From Deinococcus murrayi DSM 11303 (GTDB taxonomy: Bacteria; Deinococcota; Deinococci; Deinococcales; Deinococcaceae): a DNA stretch of 64,000 nt. Shown here piece after piece: positions 22,884-37,556 of the stretch. The notes under the pieces were generated by a model. The model saw only the letters and a program-made list of their open reading frames with translations. It was not told the DNA's origin and did not search any database. The stretch lies in assembly GCF_000482805.1 (NCBI RefSeq), contig NZ_AXWT01000019.1, forward strand, positions 27,609 to 91,608, written 5' to 3'. The translations under genes were made by a program, and so were the position numbers. Position 1 is the first letter of the stretch; every line of letters starts with the position of its first letter.

Positions 22884-24044
22884 TCACTCCAGCGCCCCCA
22901 CTCCGGTCAGGTGCCGCCCCACAATCAGGGTGTGGATGTCGTGGGTGCCCTCGTAGGTGTCCACCGTTTCGAGGTTGAGCATGTGGCGGATGACCGGATA
23001 CTCGGTCGTGATGCCGTTGCCGCCCAGCACCTCGCGGGCCAGCCGTGCGCCCGTCAATGCCACCCGCACGTTGTTCCGCTTGGCAAGGCTGACCTGCGCG
23101 TAGTTCATGCGGCCCGCGTCCTTGAGGGTGCCCAGCCGCCAGGCCAGCAGCAGCCCCGCCGAGTGGTCGGTCGCCATCCGCACGAGCTTGTCCTGCACGA
23201 GCTGACGCCCCGCGATGGGCTTGCCGAAGGTCGTGCGGCTCCCCGCATAGTCCAGCGCCGCCCGCAGCACCGCCTCCAGCGCCCCCATCGCCCCCCACGC
23301 GATGCCGAAGCGGGCCGAGGTCAGGCAGGAGAGCGGCGACTTGAGTCCCCCGGAGCCGGGCAGCAGGTTCCCTGCCGGAATCCGGCAATCCTCCAGCACG
23401 ATTTCGCCCGTCACCGAGGCCCGCAGGCTCATCTTCCGCCCGATTTCGGGGGCGCGGAAGCCCGGCGCGTCGGTGGGCACGATGAAGCCGCGAATCACCC
23501 CCTCCTCGTTCTTGGCCCACACGACCGCGAGGTCGGCGGCGGGCGAGTTGGTGATCCACATCTTGCTGCCGCTCAGCACGTACTCGGACCCGTCCCGCCG
23601 GGCGCGGGTCCGCATCGCGCCGGGATCAGAGCCGCCGTCGGGTTCGGTGAGGCCGAAGCAGCCGACCAGCTCGCCGGAGGCGAGGCCAGGCAGGTACCGC
23701 CGCTTCTGCTCCTCGGAGCCGTATTCATGGATGGGAAACATGACGAGGCTGCCCTGCACGCTCGCCGCGCTCCTGAGGCCGCTGTCCACCCGTTCTAGCT
23801 CGTACATCATCGCGCCGTACGCGCTGTAGGACGTACCCGCACCGCCGTAGGCCTCCGGGGTGGTCGGCCCCAGCAGGCCCATGGCCCCAAAGCGGCGCAT
23901 CACGTCGCGCACGGGCAGGGTGCCCGCGTCCCACCACTCGGCCACGTGCGGCAGCAGCTCGGCCTCGGCAAAGGCCCGCACGCTTTCGCGAATGAGCTTT
24001 TCGTCGGGGGAGAGGAGGTCGAAGACGGCGAACTCGTCAATCAT
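22884..24044 (-). CDS. gcdH: Glutaryl-CoA dehydrogenase-type acyl-CoA dehydrogenase
   Basis: 386 residues. Blocks match glutaryl-CoA dehydrogenases better than other acyl-CoA dehydrogenases: [12 protein letters not shown] near 91 (with the substrate Arg), [15 protein letters not shown] near 128, [12 protein letters not shown] near 160, [11 protein letters not shown], and [13 protein letters not shown] at about 361-373 with catalytic Glu365. The enzyme oxidises and decarboxylates glutaryl-CoA to crotonyl-CoA in lysine and tryptophan breakdown, passing electrons to ETF. No other genes of that pathway are adjacent. The exact substrate is inferred. Confidence 0.85.
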   Translation of the reverse strand: MIDEFAVFDLLSPDEKLIRESVRAFAEAELLPHVAEWWDAGTLPVRDVMRRFGAMGLLGPTTPEAYGGAGTSYSAYGAMMYELERVDSGLRSAASVQGSLVMFPIHEYGSEEQKRRYLPGLASGELVGCFGLTEPDGGSDPGAMRTRARRDGSEYVLSGSKMWITNSPAADLAVVWAKNEEGVIRGFIVPTDAPGFRAPEIGRKMSLRASVTGEIVLEDCRIPAGNLLPGSGGLKSPLSCLTSARFGIAWGAMGALEAVLRAALDYAGSRTTFGKPIAGRQLVQDKLVRMATDHSAGLLLAWRLGTLKDAGRMNYAQVSLAKRNNVRVALTGARLAREVLGGNGITTEYPVIRHMLNLETVDTYEGTHDIHTLIVGRHLTGVGALE

Positions 24045-24060
24045 GGAAGGCTCCAGGCGT

Positions 24061-24088
24061 GTGGCTCGTGGCGGGTGGCGGGTGGAGG
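24061..24088. repeat. GTGGCNN heptad array
   Basis: Four seven-base units (GTGGCTC, GTGGCGG, GTGGCGG, GTGGAGG) lie between gcdH and tatD. No facing inverted arm is clear. It is related to the arrays at 10589 and 57796. Confidence 0.55.
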
Positions 24089-24105
24089 AGGGGAATGGGC
24101 CGAGT

Positions 24106-24870
24106 TTACGCGCCCGGCAGGCGGTAGATGCGGCGGGCGTTCTCGTCGGTCACGCGCTCCAGTTCGCCCGCGTCCATTCCGCGCAGCCCCGCGACGAACT
24201 CCAGGGTGTGCCGCACGTAGCCGGGGCGGTTGGGCTTCCCGCGCTTCGGGACCGGGGCGAGGAAGGGGGCGTCCGTCTCCAGCAGGAGGCGCTCCAGCGG
24301 CACCGTGCGGGCGGCCTCCTGAATCTCGCGGGCGTTCTTGTAGGTCACGTTGCCCGCAAAGCCGAAGTGCGCCCCGCGCTCCAGCCCAAAGGCCAGGAGG
24401 CCGGGATGCCCCGAAAAGCAGTGCAGGATGACGGGCACCTCTGGCCACGCCGCGAGCACGTCCATCACCCCCCGGTGGGCCGAGTCCTGCCCGGCCCTGT
24501 CCCGCACGTGGATGACGAGCGGCTTGCCCACCCGCGCCGCGAGGTCAAGCTGCCACTCGAAGGCGGCGAGCTGCGGCCCCCGCCGCGTGTCGTCCCAGTA
24601 GTCGTCCAGGCCGCTCTCGCCGATGCCCACCACGCGGGGATGGGGGGCCAGGGCTTCGAGGTCGGCGCGGGTGCCCGGCGAGTCGTCCCCCGTACTCGTC
24701 GGGTGCAGGCCCACGGTCGCCCACACGTCGGGGAACTGCTCCGCGAGGGCCACGGCGTTCCGGGCGTGCTGAGGCCCCGCGCCGATACAGACCATCCCGG
24801 TGAGGCCGAGTTCGCCCCGCGCCGAGGCGGGGTCGCCGAGGTAGTCGAGGTGGCAGTGGGTGTCGAACAT
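24106..24870 (-). CDS. TatD-family metal-dependent hydrolase
   Basis: 254 residues. MFDTHCHLD opens with the HxH metal site; further ligands are in [11 protein letters not shown] (Glu near 95), [15 protein letters not shown] near 150 and [12 protein letters not shown] near 205. The TIM-barrel family includes TatD DNases, which trim DNA 3' ends in repair and after oxidative damage. The function here is inferred from family. The ATG at 24870 is seven bases after AGGGTA (minus-strand TACCCT), so the upstream extension through a heptad array is rejected. Confidence 0.87.
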   Translation of the reverse strand: MFDTHCHLDYLGDPASARGELGLTGMVCIGAGPQHARNAVALAEQFPDVWATVGLHPTSTGDDSPGTRADLEALAPHPRVVGIGESGLDDYWDDTRRGPQLAAFEWQLDLAARVGKPLVIHVRDRAGQDSAHRGVMDVLAAWPEVPVILHCFSGHPGLLAFGLERGAHFGFAGNVTYKNAREIQEAARTVPLERLLLETDAPFLAPVPKRGKPNRPGYVRHTLEFVAGLRGMDAGELERVTDENARRIYRLPGA

Positions 24871-24883
24871 GGAGAAGAGGGTA

Positions 24884-24911
24884 GTGGGAAGTGGGAAGTG
24901 GGGAAGGTGGG
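24884..24911. repeat. GTGGGAA heptad array
   Basis: Three units (GTGGGAA, GTGGGAA, GTGGGGA) and a fourth degenerate one lie upstream of tatD. A C-rich/G-rich inverted repeat (CTCCCC with GGGGAG, 24942-24960) follows in the same spacer, which runs to the AIM24 gene. Confidence 0.5.
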
Positions 24912-25028
24912 GGAGCCGATAGAGACGTACGCTTTTCACTCCTCCCCCCTTGTGGGGGAGGCTGGGAGGGGGGAGACGAGCCATCCGCCCCCCGGAACCT
25001 CCCAGGCCGCCGCCCCGTACCCGCGGGC

Positions 25029-25820
25029 ATGGACTACCGCCTTTTTCCCGAAGTGGCTGAGGAGCGCAGCGCCCCCGGCCTGAAGCTTCAGGTCATCGAG
25101 TACGAGGCGCGGCCCGCCTATCCGCCGCTGGAGGGGTATTTCGAGCCGGTCAACCGCCCCGCCCGCACCCGGCAGCTGGCCATTCAGACCGACGGAGCGG
25201 GGGTGGTCACCCTGGAGCCGGGGGCGCTGCAATACCTGCGTGGCGAGATTGAGCTGGAGGCAACCCGCAGCGGGGGCGGCGGCCTGGGGGGGTTCCTGCG
25301 CGGGGCGGTGGCGGCGGCGGCGAGCGGCGAGGGCCTTTACAAGACGGCCTACCGGGGAGCGGGGACCATCTATACCGAACCTACGCCCCTCCACTTCCTG
25401 CTGGGCGAGTTGGAGGGCGAAGACCTGATTGTGGACGACGGCGCTTTTGTGGCCTGCGCGGGCGACATCACGGTCGGGCAGCACGTCAACCGTGGCCTCG
25501 CGGCGGCGCTGGGCAGCGGCGAGGGCCGGGTGCAGCCCAAGCTGTCGGGCCGGGGTCTGTTCGCCCTGCAAAGCCCGGTGCCGAGCGCCGAGTTCCAGGT
25601 GCTCGACCTGCGGAACGAGACGCTGAAGGTGGACGGCAACCTCGTGCTCGCCTATACGGGCGGCCTCGCCTTCAGCGTCGAGCGCAGCAGCCGGGGCCTG
25701 CTGAGCAGCGGGCGCACGGGCGAGGGCTTCGTGCAGGTGTACCGGGGCAGCGGGCGGGTCTGGCTTGCGCCCACGCTGCCGCTGCACCGCCCGGCGCTGC
25801 CCTCCGTGCTGCCGGGCTAG
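25029..25820 (+). CDS. AIM24-family protein
   Basis: 263 residues from the ATG at 25029. The body is rich in beta strands and Gly, with the AIM24/TIGR00266-type blocks [50 protein letters not shown] and [14 protein letters not shown]. In bacteria the family is uncharacterised, and some members are found near stress genes; the mitochondrial namesake helps cristae organisation. A cytoplasmic beta-sandwich role is inferred. The start is uncertain because no strong SD is present. The Gly-rich stretch [11 protein letters not shown] near 90 is unusual but seen in homologs. Confidence 0.75.
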   Translation: MDYRLFPEVAEERSAPGLKLQVIEYEARPAYPPLEGYFEPVNRPARTRQLAIQTDGAGVVTLEPGALQYLRGEIELEATRSGGGGLGGFLRGAVAAAASGEGLYKTAYRGAGTIYTEPTPLHFLLGELEGEDLIVDDGAFVACAGDITVGQHVNRGLAAALGSGEGRVQPKLSGRGLFALQSPVPSAEFQVLDLRNETLKVDGNLVLAYTGGLAFSVERSSRGLLSSGRTGEGFVQVYRGSGRVWLAPTLPLHRPALPSVLPG

Positions 25821-25920
25821 GCGGGGTGGGGGGCCAGGGAAGCCGCGCTTTTCGCCCTTCCCTCACCCCCGTCAGGGGAATGCCACCACTCTCATGAGGG
25901 GAGAGCGCTAGAGTGCCCGC

Positions 25921-26538
25921 GTGCTGAGAACCGGGGTTTACGCGCTTCTCGCGCTGGCGCTCTTCGCGCTGGTGTTTTCACGGGTGCCCTCTGCCGGGGC
26001 GGGGCCGCAGACCGGTGCTCGCCTGAGCGGGGTGCAGCTCAGCCTCTACCCCGCCCGCGACGCGGGGGCGGTCTGGCGCTTTTCCGCCGAGCGGGTGGTC
26101 AGTGACCCCCTGCGCGGGGAGACGCGGCTGACGGGCCTCGCGGACGGCGGGCGCTGGCTGCTTCCGGCGGGGGGCGGCCCGGCTGTGCTGGACGCCACGC
26201 TGGAGGCCCCGGACCTCACCATCGATGCGCAGGACAACCTGCTCACCCGTCAGGCGCGGGTCACCCTGGTGCAGCAATGTGCCGACATCGACCTGCGCGG
26301 CACCCGCGAGCAGCCCGTGCGCGTCGAGCAGGGGTCGGGCTTTAGCGCTCCCTTCGCCGAGGTGGATTCCCCGGTGCTCAGGGCGCGCATCCCCAACCTG
26401 CGCATGAGCTTCGGCTTTGAGATTCTGGAAGCGGGGGTCGCCGACTTTAGCGGAGACCTCGACCCCACTGAAACCTGTGAAAACGGCCAGCGCGTGCCGC
26501 TGTCATCCCACCGTCCCGCTCAAGGAGAACCGACATGA
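25921..26538 (+). CDS. LptC-like envelope protein
   Basis: 205 residues with an N-terminal membrane helix (about 5-20) and a beta-rich body. The pattern [27 protein letters not shown] and later [20 protein letters not shown] recalls LptC, the inner-membrane-anchored component of the lipopolysaccharide transport bridge. Deinococcus has an outer layer but no classical LPS, so another lipid could be carried. TAGAGT is six bases before the GTG start. The stop overlaps the next ATG (ATGA), so the gene is coupled to the OstA-like gene. Confidence 0.65.
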   Translation: MLRTGVYALLALALFALVFSRVPSAGAGPQTGARLSGVQLSLYPARDAGAVWRFSAERVVSDPLRGETRLTGLADGGRWLLPAGGGPAVLDATLEAPDLTIDAQDNLLTRQARVTLVQQCADIDLRGTREQPVRVEQGSGFSAPFAEVDSPVLRARIPNLRMSFGFEILEAGVADFSGDLDPTETCENGQRVPLSSHRPAQGEPT

Positions 26539-27419
26539 AGAAACGCACTGCCCTGATTCTGGCCTTCGCCGTCACGCCCGTGCTCGCGCAGACCGCCGCC
26601 GAAAAGCGCATCATCAACATCCAGGGAGCGCCGCGCGGCGACCTGCGCAATGGCCCCCTGACCTTTACGGGAAGTCCGGTGAGGGCGACCGTGAGCAGCC
26701 TGCAAATCCAGGCCAAGCAAGCGACCCTGGCCGCGCCCGCCGGGACTCCCCTGACGAACGCCAAGGGCAAGCGCACCGCCAACTTCGAAGGCGACATCAC
26801 CGTGAGCCGGGGCCGACTGACCGCCAGGGGGGACAAGCTCGCCTACAGCGAGGCCAGCGGCCAGGGCGTGATGAGCGGCAACGCGCGGGCCACCTTTGTG
26901 CCCGACGACAAATCGAATGGCGACACCGTGACCATCACCGCTGGGCAGATGAGCCTCGACGTGGACAACAATATCTCGACCTCGACGGGCAACGTGACCC
27001 TGAAAAACGGCATCCAGAGTGGCCGCGCCGAACGCCTCGTCTTTGACGAGGACCGCGAACTCGCCCAGCTCACGGGCAATCCGGTTCTGACCCGCGCCGA
27101 AAAGGGCAACCAAAAGGAACTCACCATCACCGGGCAGGAGGTCCGCGCCCGCACCGCCGAGAAGACGCTGTACGTGCGCGGCGGGGTGAAGCTCGTGCAG
27201 GGCACCCTGACGACCACCGGGAACGCCGTGTACTACGACGACAAAAAGAACGTCGCCTACGTGGTCGGCAACGCGGTCAGCACCGATTCCAAGACCAAGG
27301 TGACCGTCCGCGCCCCGGCGAGCGGCGCTCTGGAGCAGCGCACTGACCTGGGCCGGGTGCGGGCGCTGAACACCGCCTACAAGATTCCCACCGAGCAGTT
27401 CGAGCTGCGCGGCGAATAG
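26535..27419 (+). CDS. LptA/OstA-like periplasmic protein
   Basis: 294 residues. A signal peptide ends near PVLAQ (residue 19). The remainder is a series of beta-strand repeats typical of OstA/LptA N domains: [38 protein letters not shown] cut here as [20 protein letters not shown], then [39 protein letters not shown] and [20 protein letters not shown]. Such folds stack into a hydrophobic bridge carrying lipid across the periplasm. AAGGAG lies close before the ATG. It is the middle of three similar genes. Confidence 0.75.
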   Translation: MKKRTALILAFAVTPVLAQTAAEKRIINIQGAPRGDLRNGPLTFTGSPVRATVSSLQIQAKQATLAAPAGTPLTNAKGKRTANFEGDITVSRGRLTARGDKLAYSEASGQGVMSGNARATFVPDDKSNGDTVTITAGQMSLDVDNNISTSTGNVTLKNGIQSGRAERLVFDEDRELAQLTGNPVLTRAEKGNQKELTITGQEVRARTAEKTLYVRGGVKLVQGTLTTTGNAVYYDDKKNVAYVVGNAVSTDSKTKVTVRAPASGALEQRTDLGRVRALNTAYKIPTEQFELRGE

Positions 27420-27433
27420 GGGAGCGGGCCGCC

Positions 27434-28398
27434 GTGTCCCGCCCCCTGCTGCTGACGCTCACCCTGCTGCTGGGGGCGGCGCTGCCGGCTGTCACGTACG
27501 CGCAGGAGTCGCCCCCCGCCGCCCCACCTGCCCAGGAGAGCCAGGAGGATGCCGCCCCCGCCGCGGCTGAAGCCGAAACCTCCAGCCTCGAACTCGTGCG
27601 CCGGGGGGCCGACGGCCAGGAACGGCGCATCCGCATCGTGCGGACGGGCACCAGCGACGAGACGGGCATCTTTACGATTTGCGGCCCGCAGGAAGGCGAG
27701 CCGGAAGACGCGCCCAACGTGGCCGTCTTTTCCGAGTCGGGGCCGGGGGGCGTGCAGATTACCATCGACCAGAACGTCATTCAGGTGCCCCTCGCGGTCG
27801 TGACCCAGCGCCCCGCCGCTGAGGGGGAGGGCAGCGACGGGCGCATCGAGGCCAGCGCCGGGACCGCCCGCTTTCTGGACGAGGTGCCGGAGGGCAAGAC
27901 CGACCGCCTCAGCCGCTGCGCGGTGGAGGTCGTGTCCCAGCCCGCGCCCGGCACCGTGCTCGTCACCCAGGGCCGCACCGAGCTAAAGGGCCAGAAACTC
28001 GTCTACGACGAGACGGACGGGGTCGCCCGCATCGATGGCCCGGTCACCTTTACCCGCCCTGGCGATGACGGCCCGCTGACCGGCCAGAGCGAACGCATCG
28101 AGGTGGAGGTGGACACCGAGAAGACCGTGCTGATCGGCGCGGTGGTGCTGAACAGTCCCGATGGCCGCGTGAGCCGCGCCGCCCGCGTGGAGTACGACGA
28201 CCGGGCCAACCTCGCCCGGCTCATCGGCACCGCCGAGCAGCCCGCCGAGAGCACCCTGCGCGGGGACGTGCTGCGGGCTGGAGAGCTGCTGTATGACCTT
28301 CAGCGCAACGAGGTGGTGGCCCGCGCCCCACGGGGCGGCACGATTACCGGGGAGTTTCAGGACGGCGAGGAGGGGGAGGTGGCCCCTCCCCGCACGCC

Positions 28399-28402
<4 letters not shown>
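27434..28402 (+). CDS. LptA/OstA-like protein, second copy
   Basis: 322 residues. A signal peptide ends near TYAQ. A Pro/Ala/Glu-rich linker to about residue 55 precedes the OstA-type body: [67 protein letters not shown] (part shown only by position) and [18 protein letters not shown]. It is a divergent relative of the preceding gene and lies 14 bases after it. The stop codon TAG lies in a CTAG palindrome shared with the convergent carB stop. Confidence 0.7.
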
Positions 28403-31494
<3,092 letters not shown>

Positions 31495-31567
31495 TCCGAG
31501 TCCTGAGTATGGCACGGATGGCCGGGGCAAGCCGGGGAAGGACTGTATGACTATGCAGCCCGTCCCC

Positions 31568-32272
31568 TCAGCGGTGCCGGGGGGGCAGCGCCTGCAAGAA
31601 GGTCTGCATGGCCTCCAGAATCTGCGCTTCGGCCTCGGCGCGGGAGACCGCAGGCTGGCCGTCGCCCCGCTGGGGGCCGGAGCGCCCGAAGAAGCTGTGG
31701 ACCGCCCCCGGCAGCGTCACCAGCTGGGTGCCGGAGGGCAGGCGCTGGCGGCCCTCCCGCACATCGGCGGGGGAGGCCACCCCGTCCCGCTCGGCCAACA
31801 GCGAGAGCACGGGCAGACTGAGGTCGCGCAGGTCAGTGTTCGGTGGGGGATAGGCGGCATGCAGGATGAGGGCGTCCAGTCGCTGGGGGAAGCGGGCAGC
31901 GTACCCCGCCGCCATCGCGCCGCCCAGCGAGTGCCCCGCCAGCACGACGCGCTTGCCCGCCCCAAAGCGGTCTATCAGCGTGTCGGCGCGGTCAGGGTCA
32001 AGGACCGCGAGGTCAAGCGGAAAGACAGGAATCAGGGTCTGCACGCCGCTCGCGGCGAGTGCCCGCCCCAACCACTCGTAGGCCTGCGGGCGCACCCGGC
32101 CACCGGGATAGTCAATCAGCAGGGTGTGGGTTTCGCCCTGCGGGGGGCGAATATCGATGACGGGGCCAGCGTCCCGCCGCAAGCTGACGCGGGCGGCCCG
32201 GCTCTGCGGCGAGCTGATGGCATCCTGGCCGAGTACAAGCGGGGGCAGCCGCACCGCTTGCACGCCCCGCAC
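31568..32272 (-). CDS. Alpha/beta hydrolase
   Basis: 234 residues from a GTG at 32272. The nucleophile elbow GHSLGG near 114 carries Ser116; the catalytic Asp is probably in [11 protein letters not shown] near 167 and the His in GAVHSFFG near 195. The sequence LHAAYPPP and the overall order resemble the alpha/beta hydrolase fold of dienelactone-hydrolase or thioesterase type. The N-terminus is uncertain because the frame is open further upstream and no SD is visible. Substrate unknown. Confidence 0.75.
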   Translation of the reverse strand: MRGVQAVRLPPLVLGQDAISSPQSRAARVSLRRDAGPVIDIRPPQGETHTLLIDYPGGRVRPQAYEWLGRALAASGVQTLIPVFPLDLAVLDPDRADTLIDRFGAGKRVVLAGHSLGGAMAAGYAARFPQRLDALILHAAYPPPNTDLRDLSLPVLSLLAERDGVASPADVREGRQRLPSGTQLVTLPGAVHSFFGRSGPQRGDGQPAVSRAEAEAQILEAMQTFLQALPPRHR

Positions 32273-32345
32273 CCCGCGCCACGGGAAGCGAGAGAAGACC
32301 GCTATGGCCCCAGCATGGCAGGGATGGGGGGAGGGGAGCGCGGGG

Positions 32346-33395
<1,050 letters not shown>

Positions 33396-33479
33396 GCGGG
33401 TCAGGATGGACGGGCTGGCCCGGCCCCTCTGTCCGGTCGGGCGCAATCCGGCTTGAGGAGGGCCGAAGGCAACGGGGGG

Positions 33480-34217
33480 CTACTCCTCCACTTCCATGGG
33501 CAGTTGCCAGTCAATCGGCGTCTGCCCGGATTCCTCCAGCGCCGCGTTCACCTTTGAAAAGGGCCGCGTCCCCAGGAACTTCGCCACGCTGAGGGGGCTG
33601 GGGTGGGCGGATTCGAGGATGACGTGTTGCGGGTTCGTCACCAACTTCGCCTTCTTGCGGGCGTAGGCCCCCCACAGCACGAAGACCACCCGTGATTCCT
33701 TCGCGTTGACGTGCCGAATCACCGCGTCGGTCAACCTCTCCCAGCCCCGGCCCGCGTGGCTGTTGGGTTCGCCCCGGCGCACGGTGAGGACGGCGTTCAG
33801 CAGCAGCACGCCCTGTTCGGCCCAGTGCCGCAGATACCCGTGGCGCGGCGGCTGGAAGCCGACGTCGGCCTGCAACTCCTTGTAGATGTTCGCCAGGCTG
33901 GGGGGCGGGCGCACGCCGGGCCGCACGGAAAAGGCCAGCCCGTGCGCCTGACCGGGGCCGTGATAGGGGTCCTGCCCCAGGATGAGGACCTTGACGGCCT
34001 CCAGAGGCGTGTACCGCAGCGCATTGAACACGTCGGGCGCGGGCGGGTAAACGGTGTGCTGGCGGCGCTCCTCGACCAGAAAGTCCCTCAGCGCGTGGAA
34101 ATACGGGGCGGCGAACTCGTCGTGCAGCGCCTCGCGCCAAGAGTCGGGCAGGCCCGCTGGAATCAGGGGTTTGGGAGCTTCGGGAGTCGTGCCGAAGAGG
34201 CCAGGCTGGTCGGTCAT
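33480..34217 (-). CDS. ung: Uracil-DNA glycosylase (family 1)
   Basis: 245 residues from the ATG at 34217, with GGAGG eight bases upstream. Family-1 motifs are GQDPYHGPGQAHGLAFSV near 80 (Asp water activator), LLLNAVLTVRRG near 137, and HPSPLS near 207 (His loop). It removes uracil from DNA in base-excision repair. It is in the same reading frame as the upstream photolyase with no stop between them, so it can be made from its own start, as part of a fusion protein, or both. The neighbour is topoisomerase IB, as in D. radiodurans. Confidence 0.92.
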   Translation of the reverse strand: MTDQPGLFGTTPEAPKPLIPAGLPDSWREALHDEFAAPYFHALRDFLVEERRQHTVYPPAPDVFNALRYTPLEAVKVLILGQDPYHGPGQAHGLAFSVRPGVRPPPSLANIYKELQADVGFQPPRHGYLRHWAEQGVLLLNAVLTVRRGEPNSHAGRGWERLTDAVIRHVNAKESRVVFVLWGAYARKKAKLVTNPQHVILESAHPSPLSVAKFLGTRPFSKVNAALEESGQTPIDWQLPMEVEE

Positions 34218-35780
34218 CGGGGGGTTCCTCCGGGGGGCAGACTTGGGGGGGCGGATAGGCTTGGGTGGCAAGCCCCGCGCCACCCGCTCGGCCCGCAGCA
34301 CCGCCTTTTTGCGGCTGCCATGCTTTTGATAGACGCGCCGGACCTCGGTCTCAAAGGCTTCACTCTCCCGCGCAGCATAGATTCTGGCCCGCGCTGCAGC
34401 GCCCGCCTTTCCTTCATCCACCACGGGCGGCGGGTAGGCCAGCCGGGTCGCCCCGCTCCACTCCCAGGGCGCGTGCAGGAAGTCGCCCGGCACGTCCGCG
34501 AGTTCGGGCACCCAGCGGCGGATGAACACCCCGTCCGGGTCCTGCTCGCGGGCCTGCCGGGTGGGGGAGTAGATGCGGACGCGGTTGATGCCCACCGTGC
34601 TGCTCTGCATCTGCATCTGCGACCAGTGGATGCCGGGTTCGTTGTCCAGCCACTGCCGCGCCAGGAGCAGGCCGGTGGGCCGCCAGTGCAGCCACAGGTG
34701 CTGCGAGGCGAAGGAGACGAGCATCGCCCGCATCCGGAAGTTCAGCCAGCCCGTCTCCCGCAGCATCCGCATGCAGGCGTCCACGAGGGGATAGCCGGTC
34801 TGCCCGTGCGCCCAGCGGTCGAAGAAGTCCGCGTTCCAGCCAGGGTCGCCCGCGTCCGGGCGCAGGCCATCGAAGGCGCGGTTGAGGTTGCGAACCTCCA
34901 TCTGCGGCTCGGATTCCAGCCGCTGGATGAAATGGCAGTGCCAGTGCAGGCGGCTCTCGAAGGAGCGCAGGGAGCGCACCCAGCGTTCGTCGGCGTCGGG
35001 GTCGCCCTTCACTGCGGCCAGCCGCTGCCGGGTCGCCTGCACGACCTCGCGCAGGGACACGGTGCCAAAAGCCAGGGGCGCGGAGAGGCGCGAGCAGCTC
35101 TCCTCGGCGGTGAGGGGACTGCTCATCTCGCGCAGGTAGTTCACGCCGCGCACGGTCAGGAAGCTCTCCAGCGTGGCGCGGGCGACGCTCTCGCCGCCGG
35201 GGGGAATGGTCTTGTCGTTCGCTGGAACACCCAACTCCGCGTGGGTGTAGAGGCCGCCGGGCGGGAGGTCGGTGCCGCGCAGCGCGGCGGGCACGGGCAC
35301 GACCGGGGCCGACATCCGTTCCTCCCAGAGGTCCGCCCAGCCGTCGCGGTCGCGCAGCCTCCGCACCACGCCCGTCTGCGGCAGCTCGGCAAACGGCACC
35401 CCGCGTTCCCGCGCCCAGGCCCGCACTCGGCGGTCACGCTGAAAACTCACCATGTTGCCCGTCTCCTCGTGCGCCCACAGCCCGCCCATCGGCACGAGTT
35501 CGGAGAGTTCCTCCAACACGGCGACCGCCTCGCCCCGCCGGACGACCAGCCCCGCGCCCAGCGCCCGCAGCCGCCCATCCAGCTCGGCCAGGCACTCATT
35601 CAGGTAGGTCAGGTGGTGCCCGGCGAACTCCTCGTGGCCCAGTTGTTCCGGCTCGTAGAGGTAGAGGGGCAGCACCGGCCCCCGTTCCGCTGCCGCCGCC
35701 AGTGGGGCGTGGTCGGCAACACGCAGGTCCTTTTTGAACCACACGACCTGAACGGGCGGGCCAGCGAGGGGACGGGGCAT
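33480..35780 (-). CDS. Photolyase/cryptochrome joined in frame to Ung
   Basis: From ATG at 35780 the frame is open through the photolyase and on into ung, giving 766 residues. The first 520 or so are a DNA photolyase: VVWFKKDLRVADHAPL at the N-terminus, WAHEETGN near 120, and the FAD-binding domain with SPLTAEESCSRLSAPLAFGT near 230, FESRLHWHCHFIQRLE near 280, QTGYPLVDACMRMLRETGWLNFRMRAMLVSF (part of it) near 340 and NEPGIHWSQMQMQSSTVGIN. It would use light to repair pyrimidine dimers, or act as a cryptochrome. D. radiodurans itself is thought to lack photolyase. Whether a long fusion is made is not shown; the internal SD argues for at least separate Ung. Confidence 0.8.
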   Translation of the reverse strand: MPRPLAGPPVQVVWFKKDLRVADHAPLAAAAERGPVLPLYLYEPEQLGHEEFAGHHLTYLNECLAELDGRLRALGAGLVVRRGEAVAVLEELSELVPMGGLWAHEETGNMVSFQRDRRVRAWARERGVPFAELPQTGVVRRLRDRDGWADLWEERMSAPVVPVPAALRGTDLPPGGLYTHAELGVPANDKTIPPGGESVARATLESFLTVRGVNYLREMSSPLTAEESCSRLSAPLAFGTVSLREVVQATRQRLAAVKGDPDADERWVRSLRSFESRLHWHCHFIQRLESEPQMEVRNLNRAFDGLRPDAGDPGWNADFFDRWAHGQTGYPLVDACMRMLRETGWLNFRMRAMLVSFASQHLWLHWRPTGLLLARQWLDNEPGIHWSQMQMQSSTVGINRVRIYSPTRQAREQDPDGVFIRRWVPELADVPGDFLHAPWEWSGATRLAYPPPVVDEGKAGAAARARIYAARESEAFETEVRRVYQKHGSRKKAVLRAERVARGLPPKPIRPPKSAPRRNPPMTDQPGLFGTTPEAPKPLIPAGLPDSWREALHDEFAAPYFHALRDFLVEERRQHTVYPPAPDVFNALRYTPLEAVKVLILGQDPYHGPGQAHGLAFSVRPGVRPPPSLANIYKELQADVGFQPPRHGYLRHWAEQGVLLLNAVLTVRRGEPNSHAGRGWERLTDAVIRHVNAKESRVVFVLWGAYARKKAKLVTNPQHVILESAHPSPLSVAKFLGTRPFSKVNAALEESGQTPIDWQLPMEVEE

Positions 35781-35863
35781 CCGCCCAGTCTTCCCCATCC
35801 CGCACGGCGGGTCGGTACGCGCCCTCCCAAAGGGGAAGGGACGGGCATCCTGCACCCGTCCCC

Positions 35864-35890
35864 GCTGATGGCTGATAGCTGACCGCTCCC
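35864..35890. repeat. GCTGANN heptad array
   Basis: Units GCTGATG, GCTGATA, GCTGACC, GCTCCCC end at the carA stop codon. A small inverted repeat (GGACGGG with CCCGTCC) lies just before it. It is the same general kind as the array at 13917. Confidence 0.5.
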
Positions 35891-37075
<1,185 letters not shown>

Positions 37076-37120
37076 AGGGACCTCCATTCGCGCCTCACGG
37101 GACGCGTTTGATGGGAAGAG

Positions 37121-37556
37121 TGGCCAGCAACCAGCCACCAGCGGCCAGCATACGGGGCATATGCTGGGTTGTGCGTGATTACAGGCAGTTTGTGGTTTGG
37201 CAAAAGGCACATGCCTTGGCCCTGCGAGTTTACGTGCTGACGCACTCGTTTCCGGCAGACGAGCGATTTGGATTGACTGCTCAACTGCGGCGGGCAGCGG
37301 TCTCGATTCCTTCCAACATTGCGGAAGGAGCGGGAAGGTCCAGCGACACAGATTTTGCCCGGTTCTTGGACATGGCTGGCGGCTCTGCCAACGAAGTCGA
37401 ATATCAGATGTTGCTTGCCCGCGACCTGGGCTCCATTCCAGAACTGGAGTACCAGACTGTCACCCACCAACTGAGCGAAGTACGCCGCGTGCTCACCAGC
37501 TTCCGGCGCCGACTGAAATCTTAGCTGGTGGCTGGAAGCTGGTTGCTGGCCGCTCC
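37121..37556 (+). mobile_element. Heptad-flanked four-helix-bundle cassette
   Basis: Left arm: four CCAGCNN units at 37124, 37131, 37138, 37145. Right arm: four GCTGGNN units at 37524, 37531, 37538, 37545. GGCCAGCAACCAGC (37122-37135) and its exact complement (37538-37551) give 14-base inverted repeats 430 bp apart. Inside are a perfect CCAGCATA/TATGCTGG hairpin (37145-37167) and one gene, which starts three bases later and whose stop codon is part of the right arm. The right arm ends at the argA stop codon. A stem of inverted repeats with a four-helix ORF in the loop is the known plan of 23S rRNA intervening sequences, here outside rRNA. Mobility is inferred. Confidence 0.6.
37171..37524 (+). 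CDS. Four-helix-bundle protein (23S rRNA IVS / S23 family)
   Basis: 117 residues from GTG at 37171 ([20 protein letters not shown]). The family core [16 protein letters not shown] with GR and [18 protein letters not shown] is unmistakable for the four-helix-bundle family TIGR02436, usually found inside 23S rRNA intervening sequences and related to the Avd protein of diversity-generating retroelements. Related proteins form basic pentamers that bind nucleic acid; function of the orphan members is unknown. The GC content (about 58% in the first 60 bases checked) is lower than the flanking genes, a sign of transfer. The gene is divergent from carA and convergent with argA. Confidence 0.9.
   Translation: MRDYRQFVVWQKAHALALRVYVLTHSFPADERFGLTAQLRRAAVSIPSNIAEGAGRSSDTDFARFLDMAGGSANEVEYQMLLARDLGSIPELEYQTVTHQLSEVRRVLTSFRRRLKS

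Noticed and set aside
24942..24975. Transcription terminator upstream of the AIM24 gene
   Set aside because: C/G-rich inverted repeat without a T-run and with no gene end close by; left as part of a repeat-rich spacer.
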